A stretch of DNA of 64,000 bases from NCBI GenBank assembly GCA_963825415.1, contig CAWGTD010000006.1:62001-126000 (forward strand), in the 5' to 3' direction. Positions 17,291 to 25,706 of this stretch are shown piece by piece (the stretch's first letter is position 1; the number at the start of each line of letters is the position of its first letter). The notes beneath the pieces were generated by a model, which saw only the letters and a list, made by a program, of their open reading frames with translations, did no database searches and had not been told where the DNA came from. A program made the position numbers and the translations under genes. This DNA is from BP-464 sp963825415. Its GTDB lineage: Bacteria > Actinomycetota > Thermoleophilia > Solirubrobacterales > Solirubrobacteraceae.

Positions 17291-18708
17291 GCGGCCAACT
17301 CTTGCACGGCGGCCAGCACGTCGGGCTCGCCGACCTCGTGGCCCGGCGTGACCCGGCCGACCGCCTCGACGAAGACGAACGGCGTGGCGGCGCCGGTGCG
17401 CTTCTTGTCGCGGTGCGTCGCGGCGACCACCGCCGCCGGATCGGCACCCTCCAGGCGCGTCGGCAGCCCCGCGCCGCCCAACAGCGACTCGACCTCGTCG
17501 CGCAGCGCGTCCTGACCGGAGAGCCGCAGCGCCGCCAGCAGCCCCAGCGCGACCGCCTCGCCATGCCGATAGCGCCCGTAGCCGGTCACGACCTCGATCG
17601 CATGCCCCACGGTGTGGCCCAGGTTGAGCGCCTGGCGCGGGCCGGCGTCGCGCTCGTCGGCGCCGACGATCCGCAGCTTGGTCCGCGCGCACGCAAGCAC
17701 GATGTCGGGTTCGTCGACAGCCCCCGCGCGCACGCGATCCCACAGCGCACCGCCGGCGATCAGGGCGGTCTTGACGACCTCGGCGTAGCCCGCGGCGCGC
17801 TCGGCGCCCGGCAGGGTCGCCAGGGTCTCCGCGAGCACGTGGACCGCCTCGGGCTGGTGGTAGGCGCCGACGTAGTTCTTGGCCTCCGGGAGGTCGACGC
17901 CGGTCTTGCCGCCGTAGGCCGAGTCGACCTGCGCCACCAGGCTGGTCGGGACGTGGACCACGGGGACGCCGCGCTGGTAGCCCGCCGCGCAGAATCCGGC
18001 AAGGTCGCCGACCACCCCGCCGCCGACCGCGACCACGCGGCCGGCGCGGGTCACCCCGTTGCGCGCCATCTCGGTCCAGACGCGCTCGGCGGTGGCCAGC
18101 GTCTTCTGCGCCTCGCCGGCGCCGATCGCGTACGCGTCGGGCGCGTGCAGCGGCGCGACATGCACGTCGGAGATCACGAAGTCGCCTTCGCGGGGCTCGA
18201 CCGGGCGGCCGAACCAGACCGGGTGCACCGGCGAGAGCACCAGCCGCTCCCCCGGCGCGAGCTCGACCGGCTCGGGCGTCGCGCCCGGAAGCACGAACAC
18301 GTCGGCGAGCTCCTCGTAGATCGGGGTGCGAGCGGCCAGGCGCGCAGCGAACGCCTCGCGGTCGCGGGCCAGCGGCCGGGCGGGCTCGCCCTCGGCGTTC
18401 GCCCGCTCCCATGCGTCGTCCTCGGCGATCTCCAGCCACGCGACCACGTGGTCGGCGAGCGCCGCCCGCACGCGCTCTGACTCGACGGCGCCGCCGCCGA
18501 CGGCAACCACCGGAGCTCCGCCGCCCAGCGCCTCCAGCACGACCTCCTCCTCGCGGGCGCGAAACGCCGCCTCGCCCTCGCGGTCGAAGAACGCGCCGAC
18601 GGGCTCGGCGAGCCGCTCCTCGAGCAGGGCGTCGGTGTCGAGCCCTCCGAGCCGGCGGGCAAGCGTCGACTTGCCCGCGCCCATGAACCCGATCAGGACG
18701 AGCGCCAC
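17287..18708 (-). CDS. aroKB: fused shikimate kinase and 3-dehydroquinate synthase
   Basis: One 473-residue open frame with two enzymes. Residues 1 to about 160 are shikimate kinase: IGFMGAGKST (Walker A, 6-15), GLDTDALLEERL, GGGAVES, and ARPLARDREAFAARLAARTPIY. Residues from about 165 on are the NAD/Zn-dependent DHQ synthase: AVGGGVVGDLAGFCAAGY, VPTSLVAQVDSAYGGKTGVD, GYAEVVKTALI with the Glu ligand, LNLGHTVGHAIE and YRHGEAVALG with His ligands, and RDKKRTG. No stop or break separates them, and this is not one of the frameshifted genes. The GTG at 18708 overlaps aroC by 16 bp. Both activities look intact, catalysing steps 2 and 5 of the pathway. Confidence 0.93.
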   Translation of the reverse strand: MALVLIGFMGAGKSTLARRLGGLDTDALLEERLAEPVGAFFDREGEAAFRAREEEVVLEALGGGAPVVAVGGGAVESERVRAALADHVVAWLEIAEDDAWERANAEGEPARPLARDREAFAARLAARTPIYEELADVFVLPGATPEPVELAPGERLVLSPVHPVWFGRPVEPREGDFVISDVHVAPLHAPDAYAIGAGEAQKTLATAERVWTEMARNGVTRAGRVVAVGGGVVGDLAGFCAAGYQRGVPVVHVPTSLVAQVDSAYGGKTGVDLPEAKNYVGAYHQPEAVHVLAETLATLPGAERAAGYAEVVKTALIAGGALWDRVRAGAVDEPDIVLACARTKLRIVGADERDAGPRQALNLGHTVGHAIEVVTGYGRYRHGEAVALGLLAALRLSGQDALRDEVESLLGGAGLPTRLEGADPAAVVAATHRDKKRTGAATPFVFVEAVGRVTPGHEVGEPDVLAAVQELAA

Positions 18709-19862
18709 TCGATGCGCTCCTCGTAGGCGCGCACGGCGGCGAGCACGTCGTCGATGTGGTCGCCGCCGAACTTCTGGCGGTAGGCGTCGGCGAGCACCAG
18801 CGCCGTCATCGCCTCCCCCACCACGCCGGCGGCCGGCACGACGCACGAGTCGGTGCGCTCGCGCAGCGCCTGGGCGGGCTCATGGGTGGCGATGTCGACG
18901 GACCGCAACGGCTTGGTCAGCGTCGGGATCGGCTTCATGGCGACCCGCACGACGATCGGCTCGCCGGTCGTCATCCCGCCTTCGAGCCCGCCGGAGCGGT
19001 TGGTCTCGCGGAAGTAGCCGCGCTCGGGCGTGTAGAAGATCTCGTCGTGGGCTTCCGAGCCCGGCGCCGCGGCGACGTCGAAGCCCTCGCCGAACGCCAC
19101 GCCCTTGGCCGCCTGGATCGAGCACAGCGCGCCGGCCAGGCGGCCGTCGAGACGCTGGTCCCAGGCGACGTGCGAGCCGAGGCCCGGGGTCACCCCGAAC
19201 GCGATCACCTCGAAGACGCCGCCGATCGACTCGTTCGCCTTGCGTTGGGCGTTGATGTGCTCGACCATCGCCCGGCTCGCCTCGGCATCGAGGCAGCGCA
19301 GCGGATCCTCGTCGACGCCCGCGAAGTCCCCGATCGCCAGAGCACCCTCGCGCGACGGGGCCGCCACGGGCCCGATCGAGACGACGTGGGAGCGCACCTC
19401 GGTGCCCAGCGCGCGCAGGAACTCCTTGGCCAGCGCCCCGCCTGCGACGCGCGCCGCGGTCTCGCGGGCGCTCGCGCGCTCGAGCACGTCGCGGACGTCG
19501 CTGAAGCCGAACTTCCACACGCCGACGAGGTCGGCGTGGCCGGGCCGCGGGAGATGGACCTCCTCGACCTCGGCCTCGACCGGCCAGGGATTCATGCGGT
19601 CTTCCCAGTTGGCGTAGTCGCGATTGGCGACCTGAAGCGCGATCGGCCCGCCGATCGTGCGGCCGTGGCGGACTCCGGCGGTGACCTGGGCGCTGTCGCG
19701 CTCGATCTTCATGCGGCCGCCGCGGCCGTGGCCGAGCTGCCTGCGCGCCATGTCGGCGTCGATCGCCTCGCGGTCGAGCACCAACCCAGCGGGCAGGCCC
19801 TCGACGATGCAGGTGAGGCCGGGCCCGTGGGACTCCCCGGCCGTCGTCAGGCGCACGGACAT
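18693..19862 (-). CDS. aroC: chorismate synthase
   Basis: 389 residues, last step of the shikimate pathway (EPSP to chorismate, needing reduced FMN). Signatures are TTAGESHGPGLTCIVEGLPAG at the N-terminus (split here), RRQLGHGRGGRM, SARETAARVAGGALAKEFL and GGLEGGMTTGEPIVVRVAMKP near the C-terminus. The ATG at 19862 gives the canonical MSVRLTTAGESHG start. It begins the aroC-aroKB-aroQ-peptidase operon, 31 bp after the last pilus gene. Confidence 0.96.
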   Translation of the reverse strand: MSVRLTTAGESHGPGLTCIVEGLPAGLVLDREAIDADMARRQLGHGRGGRMKIERDSAQVTAGVRHGRTIGGPIALQVANRDYANWEDRMNPWPVEAEVEEVHLPRPGHADLVGVWKFGFSDVRDVLERASARETAARVAGGALAKEFLRALGTEVRSHVVSIGPVAAPSREGALAIGDFAGVDEDPLRCLDAEASRAMVEHINAQRKANESIGGVFEVIAFGVTPGLGSHVAWDQRLDGRLAGALCSIQAAKGVAFGEGFDVAAAPGSEAHDEIFYTPERGYFRETNRSGGLEGGMTTGEPIVVRVAMKPIPTLTKPLRSVDIATHEPAQALRERTDSCVVPAAGVVGEAMTALVLADAYRQKFGGDHIDDVLAAVRAYEERIEWRSS

Positions 19863-19893
19863 GCGCCTGGAGTCTAAGAGTCGCTGCGGAGCG

Positions 19894-20832
19894 TCAGGAG
19901 CCGGTCTTGACCAGCACCGCCGGCCCCACCGAGTACCGGTAGTTGCCGACGTACGTGTTCGGCGAGGCGGCGATGGCGCTGCGCAGCAGCCCACGACCGG
20001 TCTCGGACTCGCGATGACGCGACGCGCGGCCGGCAGCCGCCGTGTCGAGCGTCTTCTGGGCGACCTTGTCGACCTGAAGCTGGTAGCCGGCCACGCTGCC
20101 GTCGCTCATCGTGACCTCGAGCAACTCGGCGTCGCCGACCTTCAGCCCGACGACCTGGCAGTCGTCCGCCGAGGGGCGGCAGGTGCCGTCGCCTGTGGCG
20201 GTGACGTCGCTGAGCAGCGCGAAGATGGCGGTCGAGCGGTCGTCCTTGACGCCCATGTAGAGGGCCAGCGGCGCCTCGAGCGTGCTCAGGGGGTTCAGCC
20301 GGGTGAGGTCGGTGCGCGCCTTGGCGCTGTCGGCCGGCCCGAAGGTGACGTCGACGCGGTAGCCGCCGTCGATCTCCGCGACGCGGGGAGTCGCAGGCGC
20401 GGAGGGGGTCGACGGGGTGTCCGGGGTGGTGTCGGGCGCGGGGCCGCCGACCGGCTTGGTGACCGGAGCGGGATCGGGCACGGACGAGCCGCCGGCGTCG
20501 CCGGACGGCGATGTCGAACCACCGGAGCTGGCCGGCGACACGACGGGTGCCCCGACCGGAGACGAGCCCGCTGTGGCAGCGTCGGTCATCCTGCGAAAGG
20601 GGCTGTGCGGGGCGCCGAGCGGCGCGCCCTTCGGCTTGCTGGTCGCCAGGCTGACGACCTGCGTGGCCGGGATGCCGTGAGCAGGCGCAGCAGTGGCCAC
20701 GTCGTCAGCCGGCGCGGAGCCGCCGCGACCGAGCGCGACAGGGATGGCAACCAGGGCAACGAGGAGGCCCGCCGCCACCGGCCACAGCCGACGCTCGACA
20801 AGGTCCGTCCAAACGCTCTTGAGAAGGCTCAT
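19894..20832 (-). CDS. type IV pilus operon inner-membrane protein, PilP-position, unknown family
   Basis: 312 residues. A single membrane segment (about 15-35: LWPVAAGLLVALVAIPVAL) is followed by a 120-residue Pro/Ser/Thr/Gly-rich linker and a folded C-terminal domain with RVDVTFGPADSA, DDRSTAIFALLSDV, a Cys pair in GTCRPSADDCQVVGL, and GYQLQVDKV. It overlaps pilO as ATGA and so closes the pilMNO unit where Gram-negative systems carry pilP. There is no lipobox, consistent with a monoderm cell. I cannot show homology to PilP; the role as an alignment-complex subunit is inferred from position and topology. Confidence 0.7.
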   Translation of the reverse strand: MSLLKSVWTDLVERRLWPVAAGLLVALVAIPVALGRGGSAPADDVATAAPAHGIPATQVVSLATSKPKGAPLGAPHSPFRRMTDAATAGSSPVGAPVVSPASSGGSTSPSGDAGGSSVPDPAPVTKPVGGPAPDTTPDTPSTPSAPATPRVAEIDGGYRVDVTFGPADSAKARTDLTRLNPLSTLEAPLALYMGVKDDRSTAIFALLSDVTATGDGTCRPSADDCQVVGLKVGDAELLEVTMSDGSVAGYQLQVDKVAQKTLDTAAAGRASRHRESETGRGLLRSAIAASPNTYVGNYRYSVGPAVLVKTGS

Positions 20833-21581
20833 CCTCCGACTCCAATCGCAGCTGCAGTGGTGGGTACCGACGGGCTACCCGAGCCCGAGCCACCGGCCGA
20901 ACCGCCCGCCACGGGCGCGGGAGCGCTCGGCGCGGTCGGGGACAGGAAGGCAGAGGCCGTCAGGTTGGCCGTCACCTGGGGGAAGCCGTTCGGACCGGCG
21001 ACGAGCGAGATGCCGTCGACCGCCATCAGGCGCCCGTGAACGCCGATGCGCTCGCCCTTCACCGAGGTGAAGGAGTGCATCCGGTTCAGGAACTTCTCCA
21101 GGCCGAAGTAGTCGCCGCTGAAGGTCAGCGAGAAGGAGAGCTTCGACAGGCCGGCCGTGCCAACGGTCGCCCCCGGCGGGAGCTCGGCAACGGCGGCCTG
21201 GGTCGCGTCAGCAGGCGCAACAGCAGCCGCAGGCGCGGCCGCGGTCCCGCCGGCACCGCCGAGCAGCAGCGACTCGAAGTTCACCTTCGAGCTGCCCGCG
21301 GCGGAGTCGAGCTGGTAGATCAGCGACGCGGTGTCGTCATCGGTCGGGACGGCCTTGCCCAGACGCGCGATGGTCGCGCGGTCCTGGCCGTAGCCACGCT
21401 GTGCCGAACGGGCGGCGCTCGCCGTCTGTACCGCGGTGTCGCGGGCCTGCTGGGCCATTGCGATCTGCTGGTCGAGGCGCTGAACCTCAGCGCGACGAGG
21501 CTTGAACGCCATGAACCAGAAGCCGCCGATCACGGCCGCGACTCCAAGGACGAGGATGATGCTGCGGTCACGCGCGGTCAT
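20829..21581 (-). CDS. pilO: type IV pilus assembly protein PilO
   Basis: 250 residues with one N-terminal membrane helix (IILVLGVAAVIGGFWFMAF), a coiled coil (RRAEVQRLDQQIAMAQQA region, about 28-75), then a ferredoxin-like domain with LSFSLTFSGDYFGLEKFLNRM, typical of PilO. The C-terminal 35 residues are low-complexity Gly/Ser/Pro. PilO pairs with PilN in the inner-membrane alignment complex. ATGA overlaps at both ends couple it to pilN and the PilP-position gene. Confidence 0.88.
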   Translation of the reverse strand: MTARDRSIILVLGVAAVIGGFWFMAFKPRRAEVQRLDQQIAMAQQARDTAVQTASAARSAQRGYGQDRATIARLGKAVPTDDDTASLIYQLDSAAGSSKVNFESLLLGGAGGTAAAPAAAVAPADATQAAVAELPPGATVGTAGLSKLSFSLTFSGDYFGLEKFLNRMHSFTSVKGERIGVHGRLMAVDGISLVAGPNGFPQVTANLTASAFLSPTAPSAPAPVAGGSAGGSGSGSPSVPTTAAAIGVGG

Positions 21582-22402
21582 TTCGCGCCTCCTGAGGACG
21601 GCGAGCTGGACGGGGTCGCGCTCGTCCCGGACGGGGCGGGCGCAGCGGCGGTCGTGCCGCCATTGCTCGTGGAGCTCTGGGCCGGGGCGGGCGCGGGCGC
21701 AGCCGCGGCCGCGGCACCGGTCGGGGTCGGCGAAGCCGGTCCGACCGGCGGCACGTCGTTGCCGAAGAACAAGACCATGTTGAACTGGGGGTAGTCGCCG
21801 TGGGTGCCGCGGCAGTTGTCGCCGCCGCCACCGGTGGCATCAGCCTTCGTGGAGTCAGCCAGCGCAACGCGGTTGACGCCAGGGACAGCGCGCAGACGCG
21901 AGATGAGCCGCGCGACCTTCGACTGCGACGTGGTGCAGCCGACAATCTCGATCGCCGGGACATTGCGCTCGCTGCGCAGGTTTCCGGCCGACGACCCGCC
22001 ACCCTCGACGGCTACGCCGGGGGTGACCGTGCCGGTCATGGTGGTCAGCCAGGCGTCGTTCGGCATCGTGCGAGCGACGGCGTCGAGCGCCTTGGCCCAG
22101 TCGAACCGGCTCAGGGCCAGCGAGCGGACCGTGTTGACGCGGTCCTGACGAAGCTTGGTGTAGCGCGCGTACTCGGCCAGCTGCGAGGACTGGGCCTGCG
22201 CCTGGTTGGTCTCGCTCTCGATGCGAGCGAGGTCGTCGCGCTTGCCGGCGATCCCGTGACCCGCGAGGGCCCAGACGGACACGACGGCCACCAGGACGGC
22301 GAGGCCGCCCAGCAGGATGTACGCGGCGCCGCCGGAGCGGCCACCGGCGCCGGCGCCGCCACCACGGCGCGCGTCGGCGGGAATCAGGTTGACAGCACGC
22401 AT
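21578..22402 (-). CDS. pilN: type IV pilus assembly protein PilN
   Basis: 274 residues. The short cytoplasmic N-terminus MRAVNLIPADARR is the conserved PilN motif that binds PilM. It is followed by one membrane helix (about 27-47), a coiled coil and a small domain (FDWAKALDAVARTMPNDAWLT split across it). The last 55 residues are Ala/Pro/Ser/Thr repeats, as in the neighbouring pilO. Its ATG overlaps the pilM stop by one base. Confidence 0.9.
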   Translation of the reverse strand: MRAVNLIPADARRGGGAGAGGRSGGAAYILLGGLAVLVAVVSVWALAGHGIAGKRDDLARIESETNQAQAQSSQLAEYARYTKLRQDRVNTVRSLALSRFDWAKALDAVARTMPNDAWLTTMTGTVTPGVAVEGGGSSAGNLRSERNVPAIEIVGCTTSQSKVARLISRLRAVPGVNRVALADSTKADATGGGGDNCRGTHGDYPQFNMVLFFGNDVPPVGPASPTPTGAAAAAAPAPAPAQSSTSNGGTTAAAPAPSGTSATPSSSPSSGGAK

Positions 22403-23547
22403 CAGGCCAGGCCCTCCTCGATAGCCAGTCCGGCGGCCACGACGAAGCGGCCCGAATCGACGCCTTCGGGCATCTCCAGCTCGGCGACCTCGACCGGGAG
22501 GTCGAGCGCGTCGGAGAGCGCCTCGGCAACGCCCGGCACCGAAGCGGCGGCACCGGTCAGGATCACACGCTCGACGGCCTTGTCGGCGCCGAGATGGAAG
22601 TCGACGGAGTTGCGGACCTCGGAAGCGATCCGGCGCACACCCTCAGCCAGCACGAGGCGGGTCTGGGCGTCGCCGGCGTCGTCCGGGGTCGTGAGCACGA
22701 GATCGGCGTCCGCGTCGACGTCCGGGGTCGTGAGCACGAGATCGGCGTCCGCGTCGACGTCGACGTCGGCGACCGCGACCGCAACCGGCGCGGGCGTCGC
22801 GCCGGGCGGAGCCAGGCCGACCCGGTGGAGCTCGGCGCGAGCCTGCTCGACCGGGATCGCGCGCCGCTCGGCGAGCTCGATGGCCATGGCCTCGAGACCG
22901 CCACCCACCACGCGGGTGAAGACACAGTCGCCGCTCTGCGCGACGGCAAGGTTGACGACGCCGCCGATGGCGAGGTGAAGGACCGGGGCATCGGAGGCCG
23001 AGGCACCCAGAGCGCGCACCATGGCGAAGGCGGAGAGGTCGACGCCCTCGGGGCGCAGACCGGCGTCGGTGACGGCCTTGACCAGCCGCTCGATCATGTC
23101 GCGGCGGGCGGCGACGATGAGCACGCGCATGCGCGGGCCCGTCGGCGTCTCGACCTCACCGAGGACGACGTGCTCGAGAACTGCCTGGTCGAGCGGCATC
23201 GGAACCTGGTCGGCGGCCTGGAAGCGGACGGCGACCTCGAGCTCCTTGGGATCCGTGATCGGCGGAAGCTCCAGCACACGCACGACGGCGCGCTGGTTGG
23301 CGACACCGATGCGGACACGCCGGTCGAGCTTGTGCTCGGCGAACATGTCGCGCAGAACGCGGCTGAGCGCCTCGGTATCGACGACCTCGCCGTCGCGAAC
23401 GACGCCGGGCTCGAGTACCGCGGCAGCGGCACGCTTGACAGAAAGATGGCCATTGACGGCCACCTCGGCCGCATGGACGGCGCCAGCCTCGATATCGAGG
23501 CCGATCACGGTCTTGCGGGAGTTGGAAGTACGCCTTAGCGGGGACAT
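22402..23547 (-). CDS. pilM: type IV pilus assembly protein PilM
   Basis: 381-residue cytoplasmic actin/FtsA-like ATPase that binds the PilN tail. KTVIGLDIEAGAVHAAEV is the first phosphate motif; LHLAIGGVVNLAVAQSGDCVF and VILTGAAASVPGVAEAL are the later nucleotide-binding segments. A loop between about residues 250 and 290 holds two perfect copies of a 13-residue Asp/Ala/Thr-rich unit (DVDADADLVLTTP), encoded by a 39-bp tandem repeat. The repeat keeps the frame and sits in what should be a surface loop. It is the first gene of the pilMNO run. Confidence 0.92.
   Translation of the reverse strand: MSPLRRTSNSRKTVIGLDIEAGAVHAAEVAVNGHLSVKRAAAAVLEPGVVRDGEVVDTEALSRVLRDMFAEHKLDRRVRIGVANQRAVVRVLELPPITDPKELEVAVRFQAADQVPMPLDQAVLEHVVLGEVETPTGPRMRVLIVAARRDMIERLVKAVTDAGLRPEGVDLSAFAMVRALGASASDAPVLHLAIGGVVNLAVAQSGDCVFTRVVGGGLEAMAIELAERRAIPVEQARAELHRVGLAPPGATPAPVAVAVADVDVDADADLVLTTPDVDADADLVLTTPDDAGDAQTRLVLAEGVRRIASEVRNSVDFHLGADKAVERVILTGAAASVPGVAEALSDALDLPVEVAELEMPEGVDSGRFVVAAGLAIEEGLA
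22681..22758. repeat. 39-bp perfect tandem repeat inside pilM
   Basis: Two identical 39-bp units (22681-22719 and 22720-22758), each starting gtccggggtcgtgagcacga on the plus strand and coding 13 residues. The length is a multiple of three, so copy-number change would vary the loop length without breaking PilM. Confidence 0.9.
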
Positions 23548-23647
23548 AGGGATGCACCCGTTTCATCGGACGGCCCCTCCGCATCTTGAGAGCCTCTGCG
23601 GCCGCTGGTGGCCTTTTTGTCCAGGGATACGACGCCCTGGCCGCAGA

Positions 23648-24406
23648 TCAGAAGAAGTGGTCGGTGTACCAGTCGACGATCGCGTCGCCCGCGAACAGCG
23701 CGATCACGCCGCCAAGAGCGAGAAACGGCCCGAACGGCACGGCGGTCTTGCGGCCCTCGCGGGCCCCCACGCGGGCCACCACGACGGCCCCCACGAGCAC
23801 ACCTCCGAGCAGCGCGATGAGGATCGCGGGCGCGACCGCGCGACCCAGGCAGACCCCGAGGACACCGGCGAGCTTGACGTCGCCCATGCCCATCCCCCGC
23901 GGGTAGGCGAGCGCGGCCAGGAGGAAGAACCCTCCCGCCGCCACCCCGGCGATCAGCTGCTCGGGGAGGCCGTCGATGTCGAGCGCGAGGCCTGCAATCA
24001 ACGCAGCGACTGCCGCCGGACCGGTGATGGCGTTGGGGATCAGCCGCCGCTCGAGGTCGATGAGCACGATCGGGACCAGCGCGGTGACCAGGATCAGGCC
24101 CAAGGCGATGCCGGCCGCGTCGTCGCGCGCGGCGACCACCGCGGCGAACAGGATCGCGGTCGAGGCCTCGACCAGCGGATAGCGGGCCGAGATCGCGGTC
24201 CCACAGTTGCGACATCGCCCGCGCAGCAAGAGCCAGGAGAGAACAGGGATGTTGTCCCAGGGCCGGATCGGCGCGGCACAGCCGGGGCAGCGCGAGCCCG
24301 GCGAGACCAGCGATTCGCCGCGCGGGAGCCGGTAGGCGACCACGTTGAGGAACGAGCCGACCAGCAGCCCGCCGACGGCGGCGATGATTACGGCCGGAGC
24401 GTCCAT
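23648..24406 (-). CDS. pilD: type IV prepilin peptidase / N-methyltransferase PilD
   Basis: 252 residues from the ATG at 24406. It has the GSFLNVVAYRLPRGESL start, two Zn-binding Cys pairs (CPGC and CRNC) in the N-terminal methyltransferase region, and the aspartic protease residues in IDLERRLIPN and GMGMGDVKLAG (GxGD). Seven or eight hydrophobic helices are visible. It cleaves the leader of PilA and methylates the new N-terminus in the cytoplasmic membrane. It lies between the pilins and pilM, about 100 bp from each side. Confidence 0.95.
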   Translation of the reverse strand: MDAPAVIIAAVGGLLVGSFLNVVAYRLPRGESLVSPGSRCPGCAAPIRPWDNIPVLSWLLLRGRCRNCGTAISARYPLVEASTAILFAAVVAARDDAAGIALGLILVTALVPIVLIDLERRLIPNAITGPAAVAALIAGLALDIDGLPEQLIAGVAAGGFFLLAALAYPRGMGMGDVKLAGVLGVCLGRAVAPAILIALLGGVLVGAVVVARVGAREGRKTAVPFGPFLALGGVIALFAGDAIVDWYTDHFF

Positions 24407-24460
24407 CCGAAGCGGCGAGGCTAGAGGGTGCGCCCGACGGTCAGGACACCTCCCCGGGGA

Positions 24461-24494
24461 AACAAAGCGAGGCGGGCCTCTCGGCCCGCCTCGC
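24461..24494 (-). terminator. intrinsic terminator of pilin gene 1
   Basis: Read on the minus strand: gcgaggcgggcc, a GAGA (GNRA) loop, ggcccgcctcgc (24494 down to 24467), then TTTGTT. The stem is 12 bp and perfect. It lies 23 bp after the pilin stop and should limit read-through into pilD, keeping pilin mRNA in excess. Confidence 0.88.
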
Positions 24495-24517
24495 ATTCAC
24501 AGCTATGTGCGTCTGGG

Positions 24518-24961
24518 CTACCAGCCAGCAGTGGTGCTTGTGGAGTCCTTGCAGCCACCGGTGGTGACCGTGCAGGTCCGGGTGTAGCCGGTTGCCGTGC
24601 GGTTGATCGAGAACGACGTGCCGCTCTTGGACACCGCGGTGACCGTGAACGTCGACGCCGTCGCCGGGTTGATGACCCCGACGTCGCCGCCGGCCGAAGG
24701 CGCAGCAACGATGTTCAGGCCCGTGTTGGGCAGCTCAGCCGGCGAGTCGCAGCTCAGGTAGGTCTGCGAGTCCGCGTAGCACGACTCAACCTGGCTGACC
24801 AGGTTGCGCGCATCAGACTTCGCCGAAGCGTCCTGGCCCTTGCTCTGCTGGCCGATGAACGTCGGAAGGGCGATCGCGGCGAGAATGCCGATGATCAGGA
24901 TGACGACGAGAAGCTCGATGAGCGTAAAGCCCCCCTCGTCCTTGCGCATGCGATCGAGCAT
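24518..24961 (-). CDS. pilA: type IV major pilin PilA, copy 1
   Basis: 147 residues. The class III leader MLDRMRKDEGG is cut before FTLIELLVVILIIGILAAIA, giving Phe1 and Glu5 as in canonical type IVa pilins. After the N-terminal helix come KSDARNLVSQVESCYADSQ and a small beta domain, with a C-terminal loop bounded by Cys (RTCTVTTGGCKD). The ATG at 24961 has a good GAAAGGAA ribosome site. It is followed by its own terminator. It is nearly identical to the gene at 25151-25595, which is broken here by one base, so this is the intact copy. Confidence 0.95.
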   Translation of the reverse strand: MLDRMRKDEGGFTLIELLVVILIIGILAAIALPTFIGQQSKGQDASAKSDARNLVSQVESCYADSQTYLSCDSPAELPNTGLNIVAAPSAGGDVGVINPATASTFTVTAVSKSGTSFSINRTATGYTRTCTVTTGGCKDSTSTTAGW

Positions 24962-25092
24962 GTCGTGATTCCTTTCGGGAGTTCCGTTGGGTTTGGGGTC
25001 CGACATGCCCGGTTGATCGGCATGACCCCAGCGGAGTTGACACGGGGATAAACCCACTGGACGGGTGTACTACGGCTGCCACCACCACTCCG

Positions 25093-25126
25093 AAAGACAA
25101 CGAGGCGGGCCTCTCGGCCCGCCTCG
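25093..25126 (-). terminator. intrinsic terminator of pilin gene 2
   Basis: The same hairpin as after copy 1 with an 11-bp stem (25101-25111 and 25116-25126) and a GAGA loop on the minus-strand RNA, followed by TTGTCTTT. It separates the two pilin genes into individually terminated units. Confidence 0.85.
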
Positions 25127-25150
25127 CATTCACAGCTATGTGCGTCTGGG

Positions 25151-25595
25151 CTACCAGCCAGCAGTGGTGCTGGTGGAGTCCTTGCAGCCACCCTTGGTGA
25201 CCGTGCAGGTCCGGGTGTAGCCGGTTGCCGTGCGGTTGATCGAGAACGACGTGCCGCTCTTGGACACCGCGGTGACCGTGAACGTCGACGCCGTCGCCGG
25301 GTTGATGACCCCGACGTCGCCGCCGGCCGAACGGCGCAGCAACGATGTTCAGGCCCGTGTTGGGCAGCTCAGCCGGCGAGTCGCAGCTCAGGTAGGTCTG
25401 CGAGTCCGCGTAGCACGACTCAACCTGGCTGACCAGGTTGCGCGCATCAGACTTCGCCGAAGCGTCCTGGCCCTTGCTCTGCTGGCCGATGAACGTCGGA
25501 AGGGCGATCGCGGCGAGAATGCCGATGATCAGGATGACGACGAGAAGCTCGATGAGCGTGAAGCCTCCCTCGTCCTTACGCATGCGATCGAGCAT
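25151..25595 (-). CDS. pilA: type IV major pilin PilA, copy 2 (one-base frameshift in this sequence)
   Basis: Same leader, helix and C-terminal loop as copy 1. A single extra base near 25331 (ccgaacggcg here against ccgaaggcg in copy 1) shifts the frame after GLNIVAAP. The proper C-terminus continues in the next frame to the stop at 25151, with TKGGCKD instead of TTGGCKD. The start at 25595 has a strong AGGAGG ribosome site, better than copy 1. Given the many similar one-base insertions in this window, the gene is probably intact in the cell; otherwise it is a pilin pseudogene. Confidence 0.85.
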
Positions 25596-25706
25596 GTTCT
25601 CTGGGTCCTCCTAAGGATCCGTTGGGTTGAAAATCCCCTGGCCCGACCGTCCGGACTGGGGCACTAGCCAGGTGATCGACCGCCGCGGGCGGATCTTTAC
25701 GCGGAT

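Larger units (their letters stand above)
24467..25595. repeat. tandem duplication of a pilin gene with its terminator
   Basis: Two direct units, 24467-24961 and 25101-25595, offset by 633-634 bp, match almost base for base from the terminator stem to the start codon. Differences are a few substitutions (for example ccaccggtggtg against ccacccttggtg) and one extra base in unit 2. The sequences upstream of the two start codons are unrelated apart from the word GTTGGGTT. Real substitutions argue for a true duplication and not an assembly echo. Confidence 0.9.

Noticed and set aside
22681..22758. CRISPR-like repeats
   Set aside because: The 39-bp units are adjacent with no spacers and are in frame within pilM. 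No cas gene is in the window.
25036..25041. TTGACA hexamer upstream of pilin 1 as a promoter
   Set aside because: It is on the plus strand, opposite to the pilin genes, and has no matching -10 at 16-18 bp.
25596..25706. Possible c-di-GMP riboswitch upstream of the second pilin
   Set aside because: The conserved riboswitch core words are not present; only a strong ribosome site and an unstructured-looking leader are seen.
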